Assembly: GCA_002221725.1 (NCBI GenBank) | Contig: NJFT01000037.1 | Coordinates: 62,001-126,000 of the forward strand | Direction: 5' to 3' | DNA: 64,000 nucleotides | Source of the DNA: Scedosporium boydii | Lineage: Eukaryota; Ascomycota; Sordariomycetes; Microascales; Microascaceae | Shown: positions 11,671 to 24,930 of the stretch, piece after piece | Layout of the letters: each line of letters starts with the position of its first letter | Position numbering within the stretch: position 1 is the stretch's first letter | The notes under the pieces: generated by a model | Database searches by the model: none | What the model was told of the DNA's origin: nothing | Seen by the model: only the letters and a program-made list of their open reading frames with translations | Position numbers and translations under genes: made by a program

Positions 11671-14600
11671 TTAAAATAAAACAAAATAAAAAAGGAAAGA
11701 AAAAATATAACTCATGGATCATTCCTTTAGCTACCACACAGTAGGCTCATGATAACATTGGTGTATACACGGCCCTCCTCTTGCAGAGACGTGATGAATT
11801 GATTATGCACATTTACAATGACCAAGGAGAGCTGAATGTGGAGCCTCTACAGCTCGAAGCACCATGGAACTGAAGTCCTCATGCTGTCGATATCACATCA
11901 ACTAAGGCTCGTTAATGGGTTCTCCAAGAGACTGCAATATAGCCGGGAGAAGGTAGATGGGGGAGAGAGAGAAGAGGAAAGAAGAGCAACTAGTTCGAAC
12001 CACACAATCCCCTAGTGATAAAGTCACGGGAAACAACAGGGGCCCATAAAAATCCTTGAGTACAGAAGCCATAGCTGATTGATACTCAATTCGTCCCTGT
12101 TGATAGAACAAATTGAAGTGCACGGGGTGGGAGGTCGGCGAGAAACATCCATAGCTGGGTTCACGGGGGTGTGGCGAAAACTGGTCTACTACTGACAACG
12201 ACTGCGCTTGGTGAAAGTGTCTCCAAAGTCGTTACAGAGCCTGGCCCCTTGTCTTTCTTTTCCGCGCAATACTCACTCTCTAACCTAGCTGCATTTGGCA
12301 GGGATTTTGAATTTGAATCTCTATTGGAAAATGTACGATGGATGTAACCAAAGACACATTTCAAGAAAGGAAAATGGAAGATTGGGGTATAAGTGGGTGT
12401 GTGAAAAATGTACGGAAGTATAAAAGAAGTACACAGCATATGCGGCTCCGAGGTGGCATTCGGGAGGACGGCCGAATCGACCCAAGCCCACGGCCCCACC
12501 TTCGATCGAGGTGGGCCATGCAACTCTGCAACTCTGTGGTCATTGTCGCTAAGCATATCCGGGATCCATCGAAATTGTTTCCCCTCCTTCACGCAGCGAT
12601 GTTCAGGTGCTTCCTCCCAGTGCGAGCCTCCTACACCCCTGTCCGGAAACGGATAGCTCAGCGATCCAGACGATTTCTCATACGTAAAGAAAACCTGGTG
12701 CTTCTCGGATTTTCCCATTTTCTTTGGTTGCTTTGCCACGCGTAATTTAATTGCGGGAGCGTTTTATCACAAAGGAAAGTGGCCAAAATTTGACCCCCCT
12801 CTCCGGGAATATCAAGGCTCTCGGGCGTAGCTACCACCGCCTGGATCAACGCCATTCATTTCCAGATGCCACCGGTCCATGGTGATCAAATGCGCTCGGG
12901 GACCATCAGTGGGGTCGGCTACCCCTCTCCTCTGTACAGCAGGCTACGACTTGCAGCCAACAAGCCACTACGTCAGGTGGGATTGGGTTCACCATGGAGA
13001 GACGACAATCAATACTAGTTCTGCAATAGTGAGAGGATCTGGCATGAGCAGATGTTCGGCAAAGTGATGCATCTGTGGCGTCTAGGCTGGATACCAAGAG
13101 ACACCGCACACTTAGGCGTGTTGACGAGGTACCCAGCGCTAACTCGAAGCACGTTCCAGCCCTGCGCTGTTAAACGGCTACCCACATGTGCGCTTGTCGA
13201 GTCAAGATCCGGCGCACTTGACATCAATTGCCAGCCCACGACAGCCCTGGATTACGTGATTAACACCTCAACCTTCCCACCACCTCAAGTTCAGCAGGTA
13301 TTGAAGCGGGGCTGCAAACTTGACAGCGGTCACCAGACACCAAATATCGGACGAAGCAAGGATTCCGGGATTTATCAGCATATTTGGTGAGTATTACGAG
13401 GCCGTTTCTCGTCCTCAAAAATCAAGCCAGAGACAAGAGGTTGAAAAATTAATGTTTTGGATAATACTCACGTAACCGACGCCGAAAAAGATTAATTGTT
13501 GTCAGCTGCAACAACTGCGTCCCTGTAAGAATTAGGTAAACGATCGGCGTGCTTTTATTTGGCGATCGGGTAGTGTTCCGGAATGGAAAGAGACCAACAG
13601 GAGTTCGCCGATAGCATTGATGTTTAGGATTTTACCAAGGACCCGGGACAGCACAAGCCCCAGGCTAAGCAGGGGCGGTGAAGGGTGGGACCGGCGGCGT
13701 CGCCGTACCTCGTGCGTCCTTTGCAGCGAGACTTAACGCTTCTGGTCAGAGAGGATCTTTCGGTTGCCGAGCTCCAAATGTACCAGTGTACGAAGTAAAG
13801 TTTATGAAGCAATAACCTCAATACTTGCATCAATCAATTGATCAATACGTAGATTAGATTCCCCTAAAGCATTGACCAGTCACCCTCAGCGCTCCGAGTA
13901 AAGGACTTCATAATCTAGTAATCTATGTACCCTCCGAAGTGCTGGGGTTGTTTCCACCATGCCGCAGCTAACCTGGAAGCGGCAGTTGAACGAAGCTTCC
14001 ACGCCACGCACCCGGTTAGGAAGCAAGGACATTTACTGGGGTCCCAATCTTATTGTTCCTGCTCAACATTGCTTTCCGAGAATGAGACACACTGGAGAAC
14101 GACCGTTCTCGTTCTTTGATCAGGCTTGACAAAGACATGACTGAAGAGACTCTGTTTTACTTCATAAGTGGAGTGAATTTTTTTTTTCTTATTATTTCAC
14201 CCTCTGCAAGTGTTATTCTGCGTTTTGATACACTTGATACACTCAAGCCTTGCCCACTTCGCTCCCAGTTCCGAACCCGGACACTGGAGCGATGACGCCC
14301 TGATCGCAGAAAGTGACGAGTCGCCTTGTCATTATTCAAGACGTTGCCAAGAACCATTTCTACGGTGAGGCCACTCTCACACCTCAGCTCTCATGGACAA
14401 AACACCGAGCCGGTAAACCTCGGAATTTTTTTATCGCCATGTATTCAAGAACTTTCGTACGACGACATGTGATACTACATTTCGTAGTCCTGAAAAGTTT
14501 TCTGTGTTCAGTAAATGTAAGAAGTCGACATGTCATTTGCTGATCTTTTTGCCGGCCGGCAGAGTAATATTTGCTCAGTGCTCAATAGTCGACCAATAAA

Positions 14601-17600
14601 TCTTACCAGACTAGGCGGACAGGGGCAGATCTGTGCGGAAGTTGCCCCAAGAGGTTATAACTGTACACTAATAATACTGAAAAAAGTCTTAAGACTACAC
14701 ATTATAGCAGCCCTGGTTGGGGCGGCATCTCGCGAAGATACCAGACAATGGCCAGGATAGATTTAGGTATCATAGATGGTACGGAGTATGAGAGCTGAGT
14801 AGGGCAAATTTGACTCAAAAGGTCCAGAATTAAACACTAATATACACCGAACGAATCGCCGGGGAAGCTATCTCAGAGCGATGATAATATGTCTGGTATA
14901 TGGCAGGGACGAGTTCTTCTGTTCCAATCGTCGCTTTCTCCTGGATTGTAACATCAATTCCTGAACTTTACGACTTGGCCAATATCGTCGCCGGGGGACC
15001 AGTGTAACTCCAGGAAGCGGTGGAGAATCGTTACTAGCTGGTCAACAGGATTGGTATCGACAAGATGTTGAGCTTGTCGCGGGCGATATTGCATATTACG
15101 GTTTTGCACTGGAACCTAGTATTTTAGAGGATAAGATTTTACAAACGTCAGCCACTCTTTTAGAGAAGAAATATGATCCTTTTTCCATGGAGCTTGTATC
15201 TTTATAGATCTCGTCTTCTCTTTTTCGGGCACGGGAAAATTCAAAGTCTGTGGCTTCTCATCGGTGAACTCCCCGCCCCCCCACTCTCCCCGACGAACAA
15301 CATCAATCGATATTGCCACCAGAAAATATTTTCTTTACTTTGATTTTATTTTATCTTATTTCCTTCGAGAAGAGTGGCAATGATGACGAGGGTATCGCCA
15401 TTCGCCTCCGCTTCCCAGTTTTTTTTCTTCGTTTGTTAAACCGCCGACTGCAACCTTCTTGCTTTGAGCCACCGGGTTCGGGAGATGTTCACGGATCTCG
15501 CCCTTGGGCTTATCCAGAGCAGCTGAACTGCAAACTCTTGGTAACCAGTCGGAAAATTCTGGGGCCCTCCCTTTTGTCGCGTGGTCTCCTGGGCTAGTGT
15601 GTTACCTTTAGATGTTCAATGACTGATGGAGTTGTCATCGGGATGGCGGGGGTGGACCTATGCCGGATGCCGATTCGTACATTGTAGGGAAGTACGTCCA
15701 CTGTTCATTAGGAGGCAGCTTTCGCTAGTTCTCCCCTTGTACATGGCACGTACATTGCTCGTTTACACACACGCCAGTAGACCCTTCTTGGCGGAAGCCT
15801 GGCAGTTTCCGGTTTTCTGGGTATGTCAAGCCGTTTTGGGGGACGAGTGGGGGATAGCGCAAGGTTCATGTCGCACGCGCTAAACATTCAAGTGGCGTTG
15901 CGGACTCGTGGAGTGTCAATGTAAACTTAGTTTACGCATACGCATACAGTGCGTCATTGAGCACCGCCGGTGACCCCGGTTGCGCAGTCTTTGACTCGTC
16001 AAGCATGAGTTCTCAAGGGCGGTCCGTCTCAATGTGGCCCAGGATCGGTCCTTCAGATGGTTGTCGTCAGACCCCTACCCCACCGGGAGCTTAACCAGCA
16101 CTGGCACGTACGGAGTACGCATAAGTTTAGCTTGAAAGGAGAGTCCGTCCAGTCAAGAGACCTCGATGATATTTTCACTCAACAGCGTGCAACAGCGGCC
16201 CCATCACCGACTTACGAAGTAACGAATCACTCTCCCCTACTACTCATTGTATGGAATGAGATGAGAATCTGGATCAGAAGTGTTTCAGGGTCTGAAAAAC
16301 TCTGCATCTCGGCTAGCATTCCAACTGCGATGCACCCTCCAACCCTCCATTCCGGGCGACTTGGTGACGGGGTGAAGTGCCCAAGCGATCCGAGGATTTG
16401 ACCGACCCCACCAAATTTGCTTTTCCTCCCCATGTGTTTCGTTTTACTCCTCAGAAGTAGCGTATGTACATTAGCTTTGATAAGCATACGTCTAGTGTAC
16501 TTACCTCGTGGTACTTTGCTGTAATCAACCTGTAATTGGCGCCTACAAAGTGCGAAGGATCAATTGGGGTGTGCGCCCGCCTCGTGGCTGGGATGCTCAA
16601 CAGCCCCCGAACTTTCCTTTTCGGTGATTTTGGGCACTCCCTCATGCGCATGGTTGCAATCGATTAATGTCGCCAGGGCTCTTTCTGCTTCTCCCAGGAA
16701 TTAGATAATTTTAAATCAGCACTTGAGGTCATTTCCAAGATGCCTTCCTGTGTCATGTACGAAAATTTTGTTTTTCGGCTCGGATTTTAGTCAAATGTTT
16801 TCAATCTGCACATAAGGGCGTGTGGGTGCTGAAAGATCTCTGACAAAAACGCTACAGACGCGTCATGGTTCAGCTGGGGTTGGTAGGCAGAATTTCTGGC
16901 AGACTCTATTCTGCGAGTCGTTCCCGGATTGGGCAGGGGAAGAAGATCCGCAAGGGGGGGTCTAGTGCAACCTGGTATTGCTCGTGTACTTCGTACCCTT
17001 CTTGAGTTTAATCTGCAGAATCAGCGCCACTGGACTGAGTCGAGGTGAGTACCTTAGGATTAACCAGTACCTGTACTTGTACATTGTTACGTCACAGACA
17101 CGCCTGCGATCTTGGGCTATGACAGCGTCTATCAAGTACATGTACCGTTTACTCCGTATCTCCGGAACTAGAGTTGCTAACTTACTTGTAGCTTATATGC
17201 ACGCCGGACAGGGGACCCATACTTTCCCGATCTTGGAGCATACTTGAGTCGGAATGCGAAGCGAACCACGAAGTACTGTGGTACATGCACGTCTGAAAAG
17301 CCTCAACGGTCAAGCCCAGGCCTTGGTTGTGTTCTTCGGCAGGTTGGTGGGGTAGAGGTATGATGTCGGGGACACAACATTGACGTACTAGACTGCGGGA
17401 GACTTGAGCAAAGGGTTTAATATTGATGTGTGTACTTCATATACTTGCCCCGTTGCCATGTCCAAGTCGATACATTGGCCATATCTAGTATCATCTACTA
17501 AAGCCTCATAAAACTTTGCGCATGTTTCAATGGGGCATCTCGCTTACCTCTGTTTTACAAAGCTGTTTAGACCCAGACGATTCCAACTCAATCGTCTCAC

Positions 17601-20600
17601 AGGGCAGCAACCAAGTCTTTCCTTGATCAAGCATCCTGCATCTCGGGGAGGAGCCGAGGGTTAGGCTAGCTGATGATGTCCCGCAATTATGATCATCCAT
17701 GCATCGATTCACATCCCGCACCGTGCATGTTGAGCCGCAGTGAACTTTTGCCCTTGGGTTCCTTCCTTCAGCTTACTTCTGCTTTTCAAGACCTCAAGGC
17801 GGCGGCGAGGAATCCGCGGACATGAGAAAGAATGTAGTAGAACACCTGAATATTAAATCTCATGTAGATAGTAGTGTTTCTGACTCTCTTGGCTCTATGA
17901 ATTTCCGGTAGGTGAGGCACACTCCCGCGCGGGATGACTCCCTAACCAGTTCCACCTGCCATCCGCATGCTGAAATAACAATACATCCAGTTAAGCTGGC
18001 GGGAGCTAGATAAGCGTGGAGCAGGAGACGGTACGCTTGGAAGGCGGAAGATAGAAGCACAGATCCCAGGCGGACACCTGCACTACTCAGGTGCATAAGT
18101 CTGCGTCGGCGAAGACGAGGGATCATTCAGACTAGGAAAGGCAGTGGCCCGGTGGTGCTTTAGTGGCCGAGCCGGATCTTCGCAAGGTTCCATGTGAGAT
18201 TCCCAAACAAGACTGCATCACTGATTGGGCCATGTCTAGGTGTGTGAATCGAACAAAGTGAGCCCAGAGCTCTCGGGTAAGGGTAGCTCCTGCAAGCCAG
18301 GCGAAACGGAGCTAAGATCTAGAAGTCTGTCTCTGATTCTTTGGCCTAACGCCGAAAGCTGCTTCGGGGAAGGCACACCATGCATATGGTCTGAGAGCCA
18401 CCCGACAGCGGGAAGGTTGATTAAGATTCCGGTGTGGATGCTTGTTCAGCTGGAAAGGCACAACTCTGACCCAGACCGAAATTTGTTGCACGTCGGCTAC
18501 GTTGCAAGCACGATGGGCATCCTTTTGAGATTGGACATGACCTAGACGACATGACGGAGGGGAATCTTCATGCGGAGTCTACGATCAAATGGAGTGTAGT
18601 GTTGGGATTGGGAGCTGAATGGGCGAGGGCTTGGGATATTGGAGAAAACTAGAGTAACGAAGAAGAAAGCCGGCAGGCAAAGTAGCCCCTGGTGCCCTCC
18701 ATTCACTGGCTTGAAGGTGAAGAGTGGTTGCGGTATATTCCCCACATACGGTGGCTATTCAGGTTCAAATTTCAGGTTCTACTACTCTACGCGGAGAAGC
18801 TAAGACCAACTTCTAGTTCGGGTGCTTGGCGGGGCCTCGTCATATCTGTGACATGCCAACGCAATCTGGACGCGGTCATGAAATCAGGCCGCCTACACCA
18901 AACAGTATCATGGCCTTTGTGATTTTGTGAGCATGCCTGTTCTTTCGGCGGTACTTTCCAAAATCTCGCCGGGAGATCCCTGGATGCTGCCACTCTCAAC
19001 CTTTCAGACTTTTCTACGCCTATTTTGGAATGATGTGCTTCTTTCCGAATATACATGGCTCCCCAGTCCTCGGACATCGCATGGCGGGGTGGCTTTTCTT
19101 CACAAGCATGATAATCAACAATGATTATCTTCCCCAGGCATAGGAAATGGTATTTGGGGAAGTGGCCAGTGCACCGCAGCGATCACGATGTGAGCTCGCT
19201 GTGTGGTGTGGCTGAAGTCCATTCCGTAGATCAACATACGATGTGCACTCCCTCTCTCACATCCAGTCTCGGGCCAGTCCAGATCATCCCTGCTGAGCAG
19301 AAACCGGACGCTGATGGCGTACTCTTCGGATATCGTCGAAGGAGAGCGTGGGCAACTAGGATGAGTGATCGTCAGGTCCGGGGTACGTAAATCCCCGAGA
19401 ATATAGGGCTAGGCTAGCTTTCTCGCTGCAGATCATCTTCCCTAACGGGACTACGGGTTCGATTTATCACAAGAATGTTCCTCTTCCGGCCGTCTGAACG
19501 ACGTTTCAAGACAAATCGTTAAAAGTATGGCCGATATGAGAGGGGGTTTCTCAGCTTGCCAGAGCATCAATGATCAATGTTACGTAGCGACCGGCCATAG
19601 AGTAGAGGACGCACCAAGCTGAAAGTTTGTCTACCGTGCCGATCCGCCCCGGAGTTGGAAGAGCGTCTCACAATACTAACCTCGGCAGTTGAGTCGGTTT
19701 TTTTCTTGTGAATCTTTGATGTCGGGCTCTTGGTGGAGCCAAAGTACTCCGGCGCCGGCTCCGGGTCAGTGCTCCGTCGAACGTTCGGCGTCGGGGCGGG
19801 GGACGGCGCTGATCCACTTGCCGGATCCTCCCAACTTACTATAACCACGGGAACCTGACTACGAAGCACAGCCCCTCGGTCAGGAATTCCTGACGTATGG
19901 CTTTGGCGAAATGAGTAAGGATATATAAGACTGTTAGCAAACCGGGTGAGCCCATCCGATAAATTCGTCAACGATCAATCCATCCCGCTCATGAACCTGC
20001 CCCCAACCCTGTGCCCCCGCAAAAAAAAGAAAAATAACAAGAATAATAAGAATAATATACTAATGTTTCTTATTACTTCGTACAAGAGAGCCAACTGTGC
20101 CCGCAACTGTTTGATCGAGGCCATTACAACCTAATACTGGTTTGGACCCAATAATACCTACCTTGCTGTGGCGTTCGCCTGGCTCGAGTCTTGGCTCCTA
20201 TGGAACGAAGAGTATTCCCAAACTTACAGGGATCAAGGAGTGTCGCCATCTCCAAAGTTGACAACAGCTATAAGAATAGGAGCAGAGGCCGCAAGGCTCT
20301 GCCGTCCTTGACATTAGGTTGCTCCGATAGGGTCATCGCCATGCAATACAATGCAGGCCAAGAACTTTCCAATTCAATAGAAGCCTCTTTCAGCACTAGC
20401 GCAGCCTTGCGCCCAAGTGATGCTTGTGCTACACGAAGATGGGATAATGGACGAGGGAAAACGAGGAGCAGAATTCTTGATACCGGCACATTCTCTCACT
20501 TCTCCTCTCCTCCCTATCTTTAACGTTTTTTCTCATTTTCGGCTACTTTCTGTTCCAAGCATTAGTCCGTAATAGTGAGATTCTTGATTCCATCCCACAC

Positions 20601-20638
20601 ACAGCTTTCGCTGAAGTGTTACTCAAGGACCAAAGAAA

Positions 20639-22132
20639 ATGAGAGCCGTGATGCGACTTGGTGCGATACTTTTCGGGCTCTTCAGCATCATAAAGTCTCA
20701 GGCATTGATATGGGATCGCGACGACGGATCTTCGTCGTGGGTTCCTGCCGAGGAAACTGCTTATGCTGTACTGCTCACGAAGCAATACGAGGCCGGCCCT
20801 GAAACTACCTCGCCACCTACGCAACAAGAAGTTAAGACCCAGCTCGAAAAGCGTCAATTGCTCAGTGATGTCTGCGGCTATGCAGACGGGGATATATGTG
20901 GGTTTCCTTCCCGTTTCCATTCGGCAATGCCCACAGCTGCCTAATGATTTTAACCTCGTTGATAACGAGAAACCATACTGAACTGTTAATCAAACTTAGC
21001 CTCGGAAATCGGTTGCCACTCGGGATATACGTGCGCATATGAATTACCCGCCAGCATTGCTGGTTGCTGTACGACTTCAGGTCGGTGCTCTCTCAGGACC
21101 GATTGCTACGACTACACTCAATCCTCTGCATGCTCCCGTTTACCATCTCTTTCGCGGGCCCGCGTCATCCTGTGGTAAGTTCCTGAAACGAGGGAGCCTC
21201 CCACTCTCTCTTTTAGCCCCCTCCTTTTCCTCGCCTTCTCGTGGCTCGCTGGGCTATTGTGCCATCTCGCTAATGATTTTGGACTTTCGATCTAAAGCGC
21301 TAGCTTTTCATCCAGATGCGTTACTTATTTTCACATCGGAGGAAGCATGGATGGTATGATAGGATATGGGTGCAGGACTACGAAGGCCATAGAGACTGTT
21401 TATGCGCGGGCGACAACCAGTGGGACCTCTCGGCAACCGCCAATACCACCGACGACGACGTCCCGGATTGACGATCCGACCTCGATAATTGACCCGAAAA
21501 CCCCGGGTCCTGTGGCTGCCACACCCACACCTACATCTACACTCCCAGCTCCGAGTGTAAAGTCAAGTACGTGTGTCTCAAGTGCCCTGAAGAAGTCGGC
21601 GCCCTCTGACTTCACGCCTTTATCACTTGCATGGAAAGTTTGTGCTGATATTTGAAGGTAATAATGCTACCGCGAAAATCGTCGGCGGCGTACTTGGCAG
21701 TATAAGTCAGTCTTTCAAAACGAACCCATTTACGGGCGGGTTTGAAGAAGAGAGAGAAGGAGGAAAAAAAAAGGGAAAATTCTCTAACCTCTCCCAATAG
21801 TTGGCCTATTCCTCATTGGCATCGCCGCATTCTTTTTCTTGCGAAAGCGGAAAGCAGCCCAAGCCCAACAGCCTCCCTCCCAACAACCGCCAATGCAACA
21901 GCAGCAGCAGCCTGTCGTCTCTGCTGACTCTATTCCGAGACAGAGCCAGCATTCTTTCCTGGAGTCTCCAATAAGCCCTGTGTCACCAGGACAGCCGCAG
22001 CCGCAGCCCACGAGCTTTATACAGCCAAATCCCCAGGGAGCTCCACCATTTACGCAGATGCAGCCATCGGGTCCTTATCCGCAACCGTATGACCCGATAC
22101 CGCGTCCCGGTGCGGCGGCTGGGTATCGATAG
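20639..22132 (+). CDS. Secreted-type single-pass membrane protein with cysteine-rich ectodomain
   Basis: Five exons: 20639-20897, 21000-21174, 21304-21566, 21658-21699 and 21801-22132, giving 356 residues; every junction keeps frame. Donors are GTGGGT, GTAAGT, GTACGT and GTATAA. An N-terminal signal peptide (RLGAILFGLFSIIKSQAL) leads into a Trp-containing segment and a Cys-rich module, including CGYADGDISSEIGCHSGYTC and AGCCTTSGRC. A Pro/Thr-rich stalk follows, then a transmembrane helix formed across exons 4 and 5 (IVGGVLGIGLFLIGIAAFFF) with a basic stop, RKRKAA. The Gln/Pro-rich cytoplasmic tail contains a short polyQ. The architecture resembles fungal cell-wall sensor-like proteins of the WSC/Mid2 shape, though not their exact domain. 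Function is unknown; a plasma-membrane or cell-wall role is inferred from topology. The GTGGGT donor of intron 1 is the least certain. Confidence 0.8.
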
Positions 22133-22497
22133 ACCACTGTGATAAGCGGAAGAGAGAAGCGGAATGCAATGAGGAATTAATGGGCACGACGGCGGAATAG
22201 GGTTCTTAAGTCTGACTTTGCGATAATATTGATAGGAATTGTACATACTCCCTTCAGTATAGATGGAAATAAGGGGCGTACCCCGCCTTAGTATTCCGTG
22301 TTTGTCCGTGAAAAGCGTACAGAATATTGACATCATGCCGTATATATAAATGAGGAAGTCAATATATACCTTGGTCCTTCAAAGTCCCCGTGAAGCATGT
22401 TCGGCACCGCATTCGTAGACAGAAGTGACAAGCACGAACCGAGAAAAGGCTATGCCAATACCTATACGGAAAGACGTTCTCTCCATGAAGTAGGCAT
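22133..22497. other. Spacer between convergent genes
   Basis: 365 bases of AT-rich sequence holding the two facing 3' ends. No further feature seen. Confidence 0.5.
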
Positions 22498-23806
22498 CTA
22501 CAACTTGCTCGAAAACTGGTGATCATAATGAGGAAGGTGAGTTTCTGGACCCGGTATTAGGTGATCCACAGCCAGAGCGTTTAGATACCCTGGGTGGAGC
22601 TCCCCTAGACTTGTAACACCGCACAATTTCATCGTCGTCTCTAGTTCATCTTGGAGGACTAGATAATGATATCAGTAGATGTTGCAAATCTTGAGAGTTT
22701 CGCACAAGTGCATTTCTGTTTCAGGGAAGGGGATGACGCTTACTGTCCACAAATTTCCGGACACCTTCCGCGCCATAATTCAAGGCATATAGGAACCCCC
22801 GGCCGAGTCCAACAGCTTTAGCCCCAAGACACAGAGCCTTGAAAATGTCGGTCCCACGAGTTATACCTCCGTCGATGTAGACTTCCATCTTATCGAAAAC
22901 CTCGGGGCAGTTCTTCCGTAGCTCGAGCAACACCATGATAGTCGCTGGGGCAGTGTCTAGGTTGCGACCACCATGATTCGACAGCACGATACCATCGACG
23001 CCCATTTCCATGGCCTTGGCCGCATCCATTGACGTCTGGATCCCCTTTAGAACGACGGGGATCCCAGGGAGATGTTTTCGCAACCAGGGAATATCATCCC
23101 ATGACAGTGATGGATCGATAAAACTACCCATGATCCTGCCTAGAGCCCCTCCTTTTGCGTCATTGCGAGCTTTCAGGCCAGATATGGGAGAGGAAAGCGA
23201 CTCATCCGATTGTATTCGCTCATCCGCCTCCCTCTTCCCTGGCAGCGCAGAATCTACAGTAAGAAACAAGGCATCAATACCCTGCTCCCTCGCATTCTTC
23301 ATCAGAGCCTCAGAATTCGTCCGATTCCTATCCACATAAAGCTGCAAGAAAACAGGCAGTCGGTCACCACCCGGTGCCTCAGTGCTTCTGATTTCACTCA
23401 TAATATCCGCCAGCGGAAACGATGCGCTTGAAGAAACGCACATGGGTACTCCCATAGCTTTCAAACCTCTCGCTAGTTCCTTCTCACCTTCGGGATGAAT
23501 CGTTCGAGCCATCGACGTCGGCGAACAAAAGATGGGAAGACGGGTGGTCCGACCAAACATGGAACATCGTGAGTCGACGGCACTGACGTTGCGAAGGACG
23601 CGAGGGCGTAGGGTGATGGAGGAGTAGGTGGAGCTGTTGCGGTGCTTGGTATGGAGGTCGGTGGCGGCGGAAGTGACGAAGGCCCAGGCTTTGGGAGTGA
23701 ACGATTTCTCGGCAGCGAGCTGAAAATCGTGGACATTTATGAGGGAGGATAGAGGTGGTTTGAGTTGTTCGGGTTGTAGGCCTTGGGCGTCAGATTTGGT
23801 ATCCAT
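22498..23806 (-). CDS. FMN-dependent 2-hydroxy-acid dehydrogenase/oxidase (flavocytochrome b2 / glycolate oxidase superfamily)
   Basis: Two exons on the minus strand: 23806-22744 and 22658-22498, giving 407 residues. The intron has donor GTAAGC and acceptor CTAG and splits a codon after FVD. The ATG at 23806 is the first in frame. Seen: the substrate-side and FMN signature SNHGGRNLDTAP (catalytic His and Arg), the FMN-binding Lys in PVVLKGIQT, QLYVDRNR, and the phosphate-binding IDGGITRGTDIFKALCLGAKAVGLGR. These are the classic landmarks of (S)-2-hydroxy-acid oxidases such as L-lactate dehydrogenase and glycolate oxidase. The cytochrome b5 domain of mitochondrial lactate:cytochrome c reductase is absent and there is no targeting presequence, so a cytosolic or peroxisomal oxidase passing electrons to O2 is likely. 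The C-terminus (FSSKL) is not a canonical SKL, though its last three residues are S-K-L, so a peroxisomal PTS1 is possible. The exact substrate cannot be read. Confidence 0.92.
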
Positions 23807-24200
23807 GATCACAGTATAAGTTACTGGCTATTATATCCAAGGCAGCCGAACTGGGTACTCTCTCGTGCAATCTAGATAATTGTTGAATGATTATACACCT
23901 TACCGCGTCGTTGTCGGCTTATATATAAAAACAACCACGGTGCCGGGATGTTGTCGACGGTCGTGATGATTGCCGATGTCCCACTCCGCCCAATTTCTCC
24001 GCATCTCGGAGAAGCTGTCGGTCCCAATTGCACCGAACCAGAGGCGTTGGAATTCCCATTACGCAGCTTTTGCGCATTGGAACATTCGATACGCACCTCA
24101 TCTGGGGATACATGCATGTATCTGTCTGTAGGTATAGCAGCCAGAAAAAATAAAGAAAATAAAGAAGAAAAGAAATTGAGCGAAACTTGATTGAATTTTC
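23807..24200. other. Promoter-side spacer of the hydroxy-acid oxidase gene
   Basis: 394 bases between two minus-strand genes. It should hold the promoter of the oxidase gene and the 3' end of the DUF4202 gene. There is a TATATATAAA-like stretch near 23920-23930. No gene seen. Confidence 0.45.
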
Positions 24201-24930
24201 TCAAGATTCTAATGCCTTTCCAATAAGCGTCTTCGCTCTATCGCTAAGCTCCATCCCCAAAGCCAATTCCCTTCCCTTCTCGCTCATCTTGCCCCATGTC
24301 TTCCTAAGAATGCCCACCATCTTCTCCTCATCAATGCCGGACGATTTCTCGAATTCGTCAAACTGATCGTCCAGAAACACCAGGCACGCCACGTCTTCGA
24401 GCACCTGCGCCTCCTCGTTCGTCGTCAAATTTTCCTTGCGAATGAGCCCCGCGATACAGGAAACGTCGTCCGCGGGGATCGGCGGCTCGATTTCCGGAGA
24501 GGCCAAGAGCTCGGCGACTTGGGTTGCGGCGAGGGATTTGAGCTTGGCGCGCCAGGTGAGATAGCCGGCCCTGGTCATGGGATAATTGCTCCGAGGGTTT
24601 TCCCATCTGGGTGGGCAGAGGTTCGAGACTGTAAGTTAAAACGCATTCTTCCTCTGCACGAATAGCCATGCGATTGGGCCATGTGCTACTGTCCGAAGGC
24701 ATTTGGGGGTGGGATTATATTTACCGTCGAAAGTGTTGTGCTCGACAGGCGAGTTGAAGCGCAGGCGATGCATCAGGACATCTCAAGGTGAGCCATTGAG
24801 TTATGTGTTTGGCATAATGAAGCTCGAAGGGACTTGTGTCAGTGGCTTGGCGAGGATCGAGGGCGTGAGCCGCATCGATCAGCTCCAAGGCTTTCGCATA
24901 GTTTGGAGGTAGGTCGGGTAACTTGGCCAT
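24201..24930 (-). CDS. DUF4202 family protein
   Basis: Two exons on the minus strand: 24930-24725 and 24606-24201, giving 203 residues. The donor is GTAAAT and the acceptor CCAG, splitting an Arg codon. The joined sequence reads RAQHFRRWENPRSNYPMTRA, a contiguous conserved block of the DUF4202 family (about 200 aa, found in bacteria and fungi and sometimes mislabelled glutamyl-tRNA synthetase). Other conserved blocks are ALELIDAAHALDP and FELHYAKHITQWL near the N-terminus, and VLEDVACLVFLDDQFDEF in the middle. His and Asp/Glu residues in these helical blocks suggest an HD-like metal site, which is inference. The function is not established. There is no targeting signal. Confidence 0.88.

Larger units (their letters stand above)
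9784..20638. other. Gene-poor region of about 10.9 kb
   Basis: No conserved protein, tRNA, rRNA or transposon domain can be supported. The longest open frame (12161-12739, minus, 192 codons) begins at a GTG and has no recognisable domain. Base composition is not markedly AT-rich and lacks the dense TA-rich tracts left by heavy repeat-induced point mutation. Local items: a TAAGCAGC triplication at 10102-10125, an A16 run at 11655-11670, and six exact copies of the TACTTCGTA/TACGGAGTA motif family (13789, 14780, 16109, 16987, 17150, 20074). Non-coding RNA genes or lineage-specific small genes could be here but cannot be shown from sequence alone. Confidence 0.5.

Noticed and set aside
11600..11700. 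Retroposon tail suggested by the A16 run
   Set aside because: No upstream element body, internal promoter boxes or target-site duplication found.
12161..12739. 192-codon minus-strand ORF
   Set aside because: It begins at GTG, overlaps plus-strand frames of similar length, and has no recognisable domain or splice continuation.
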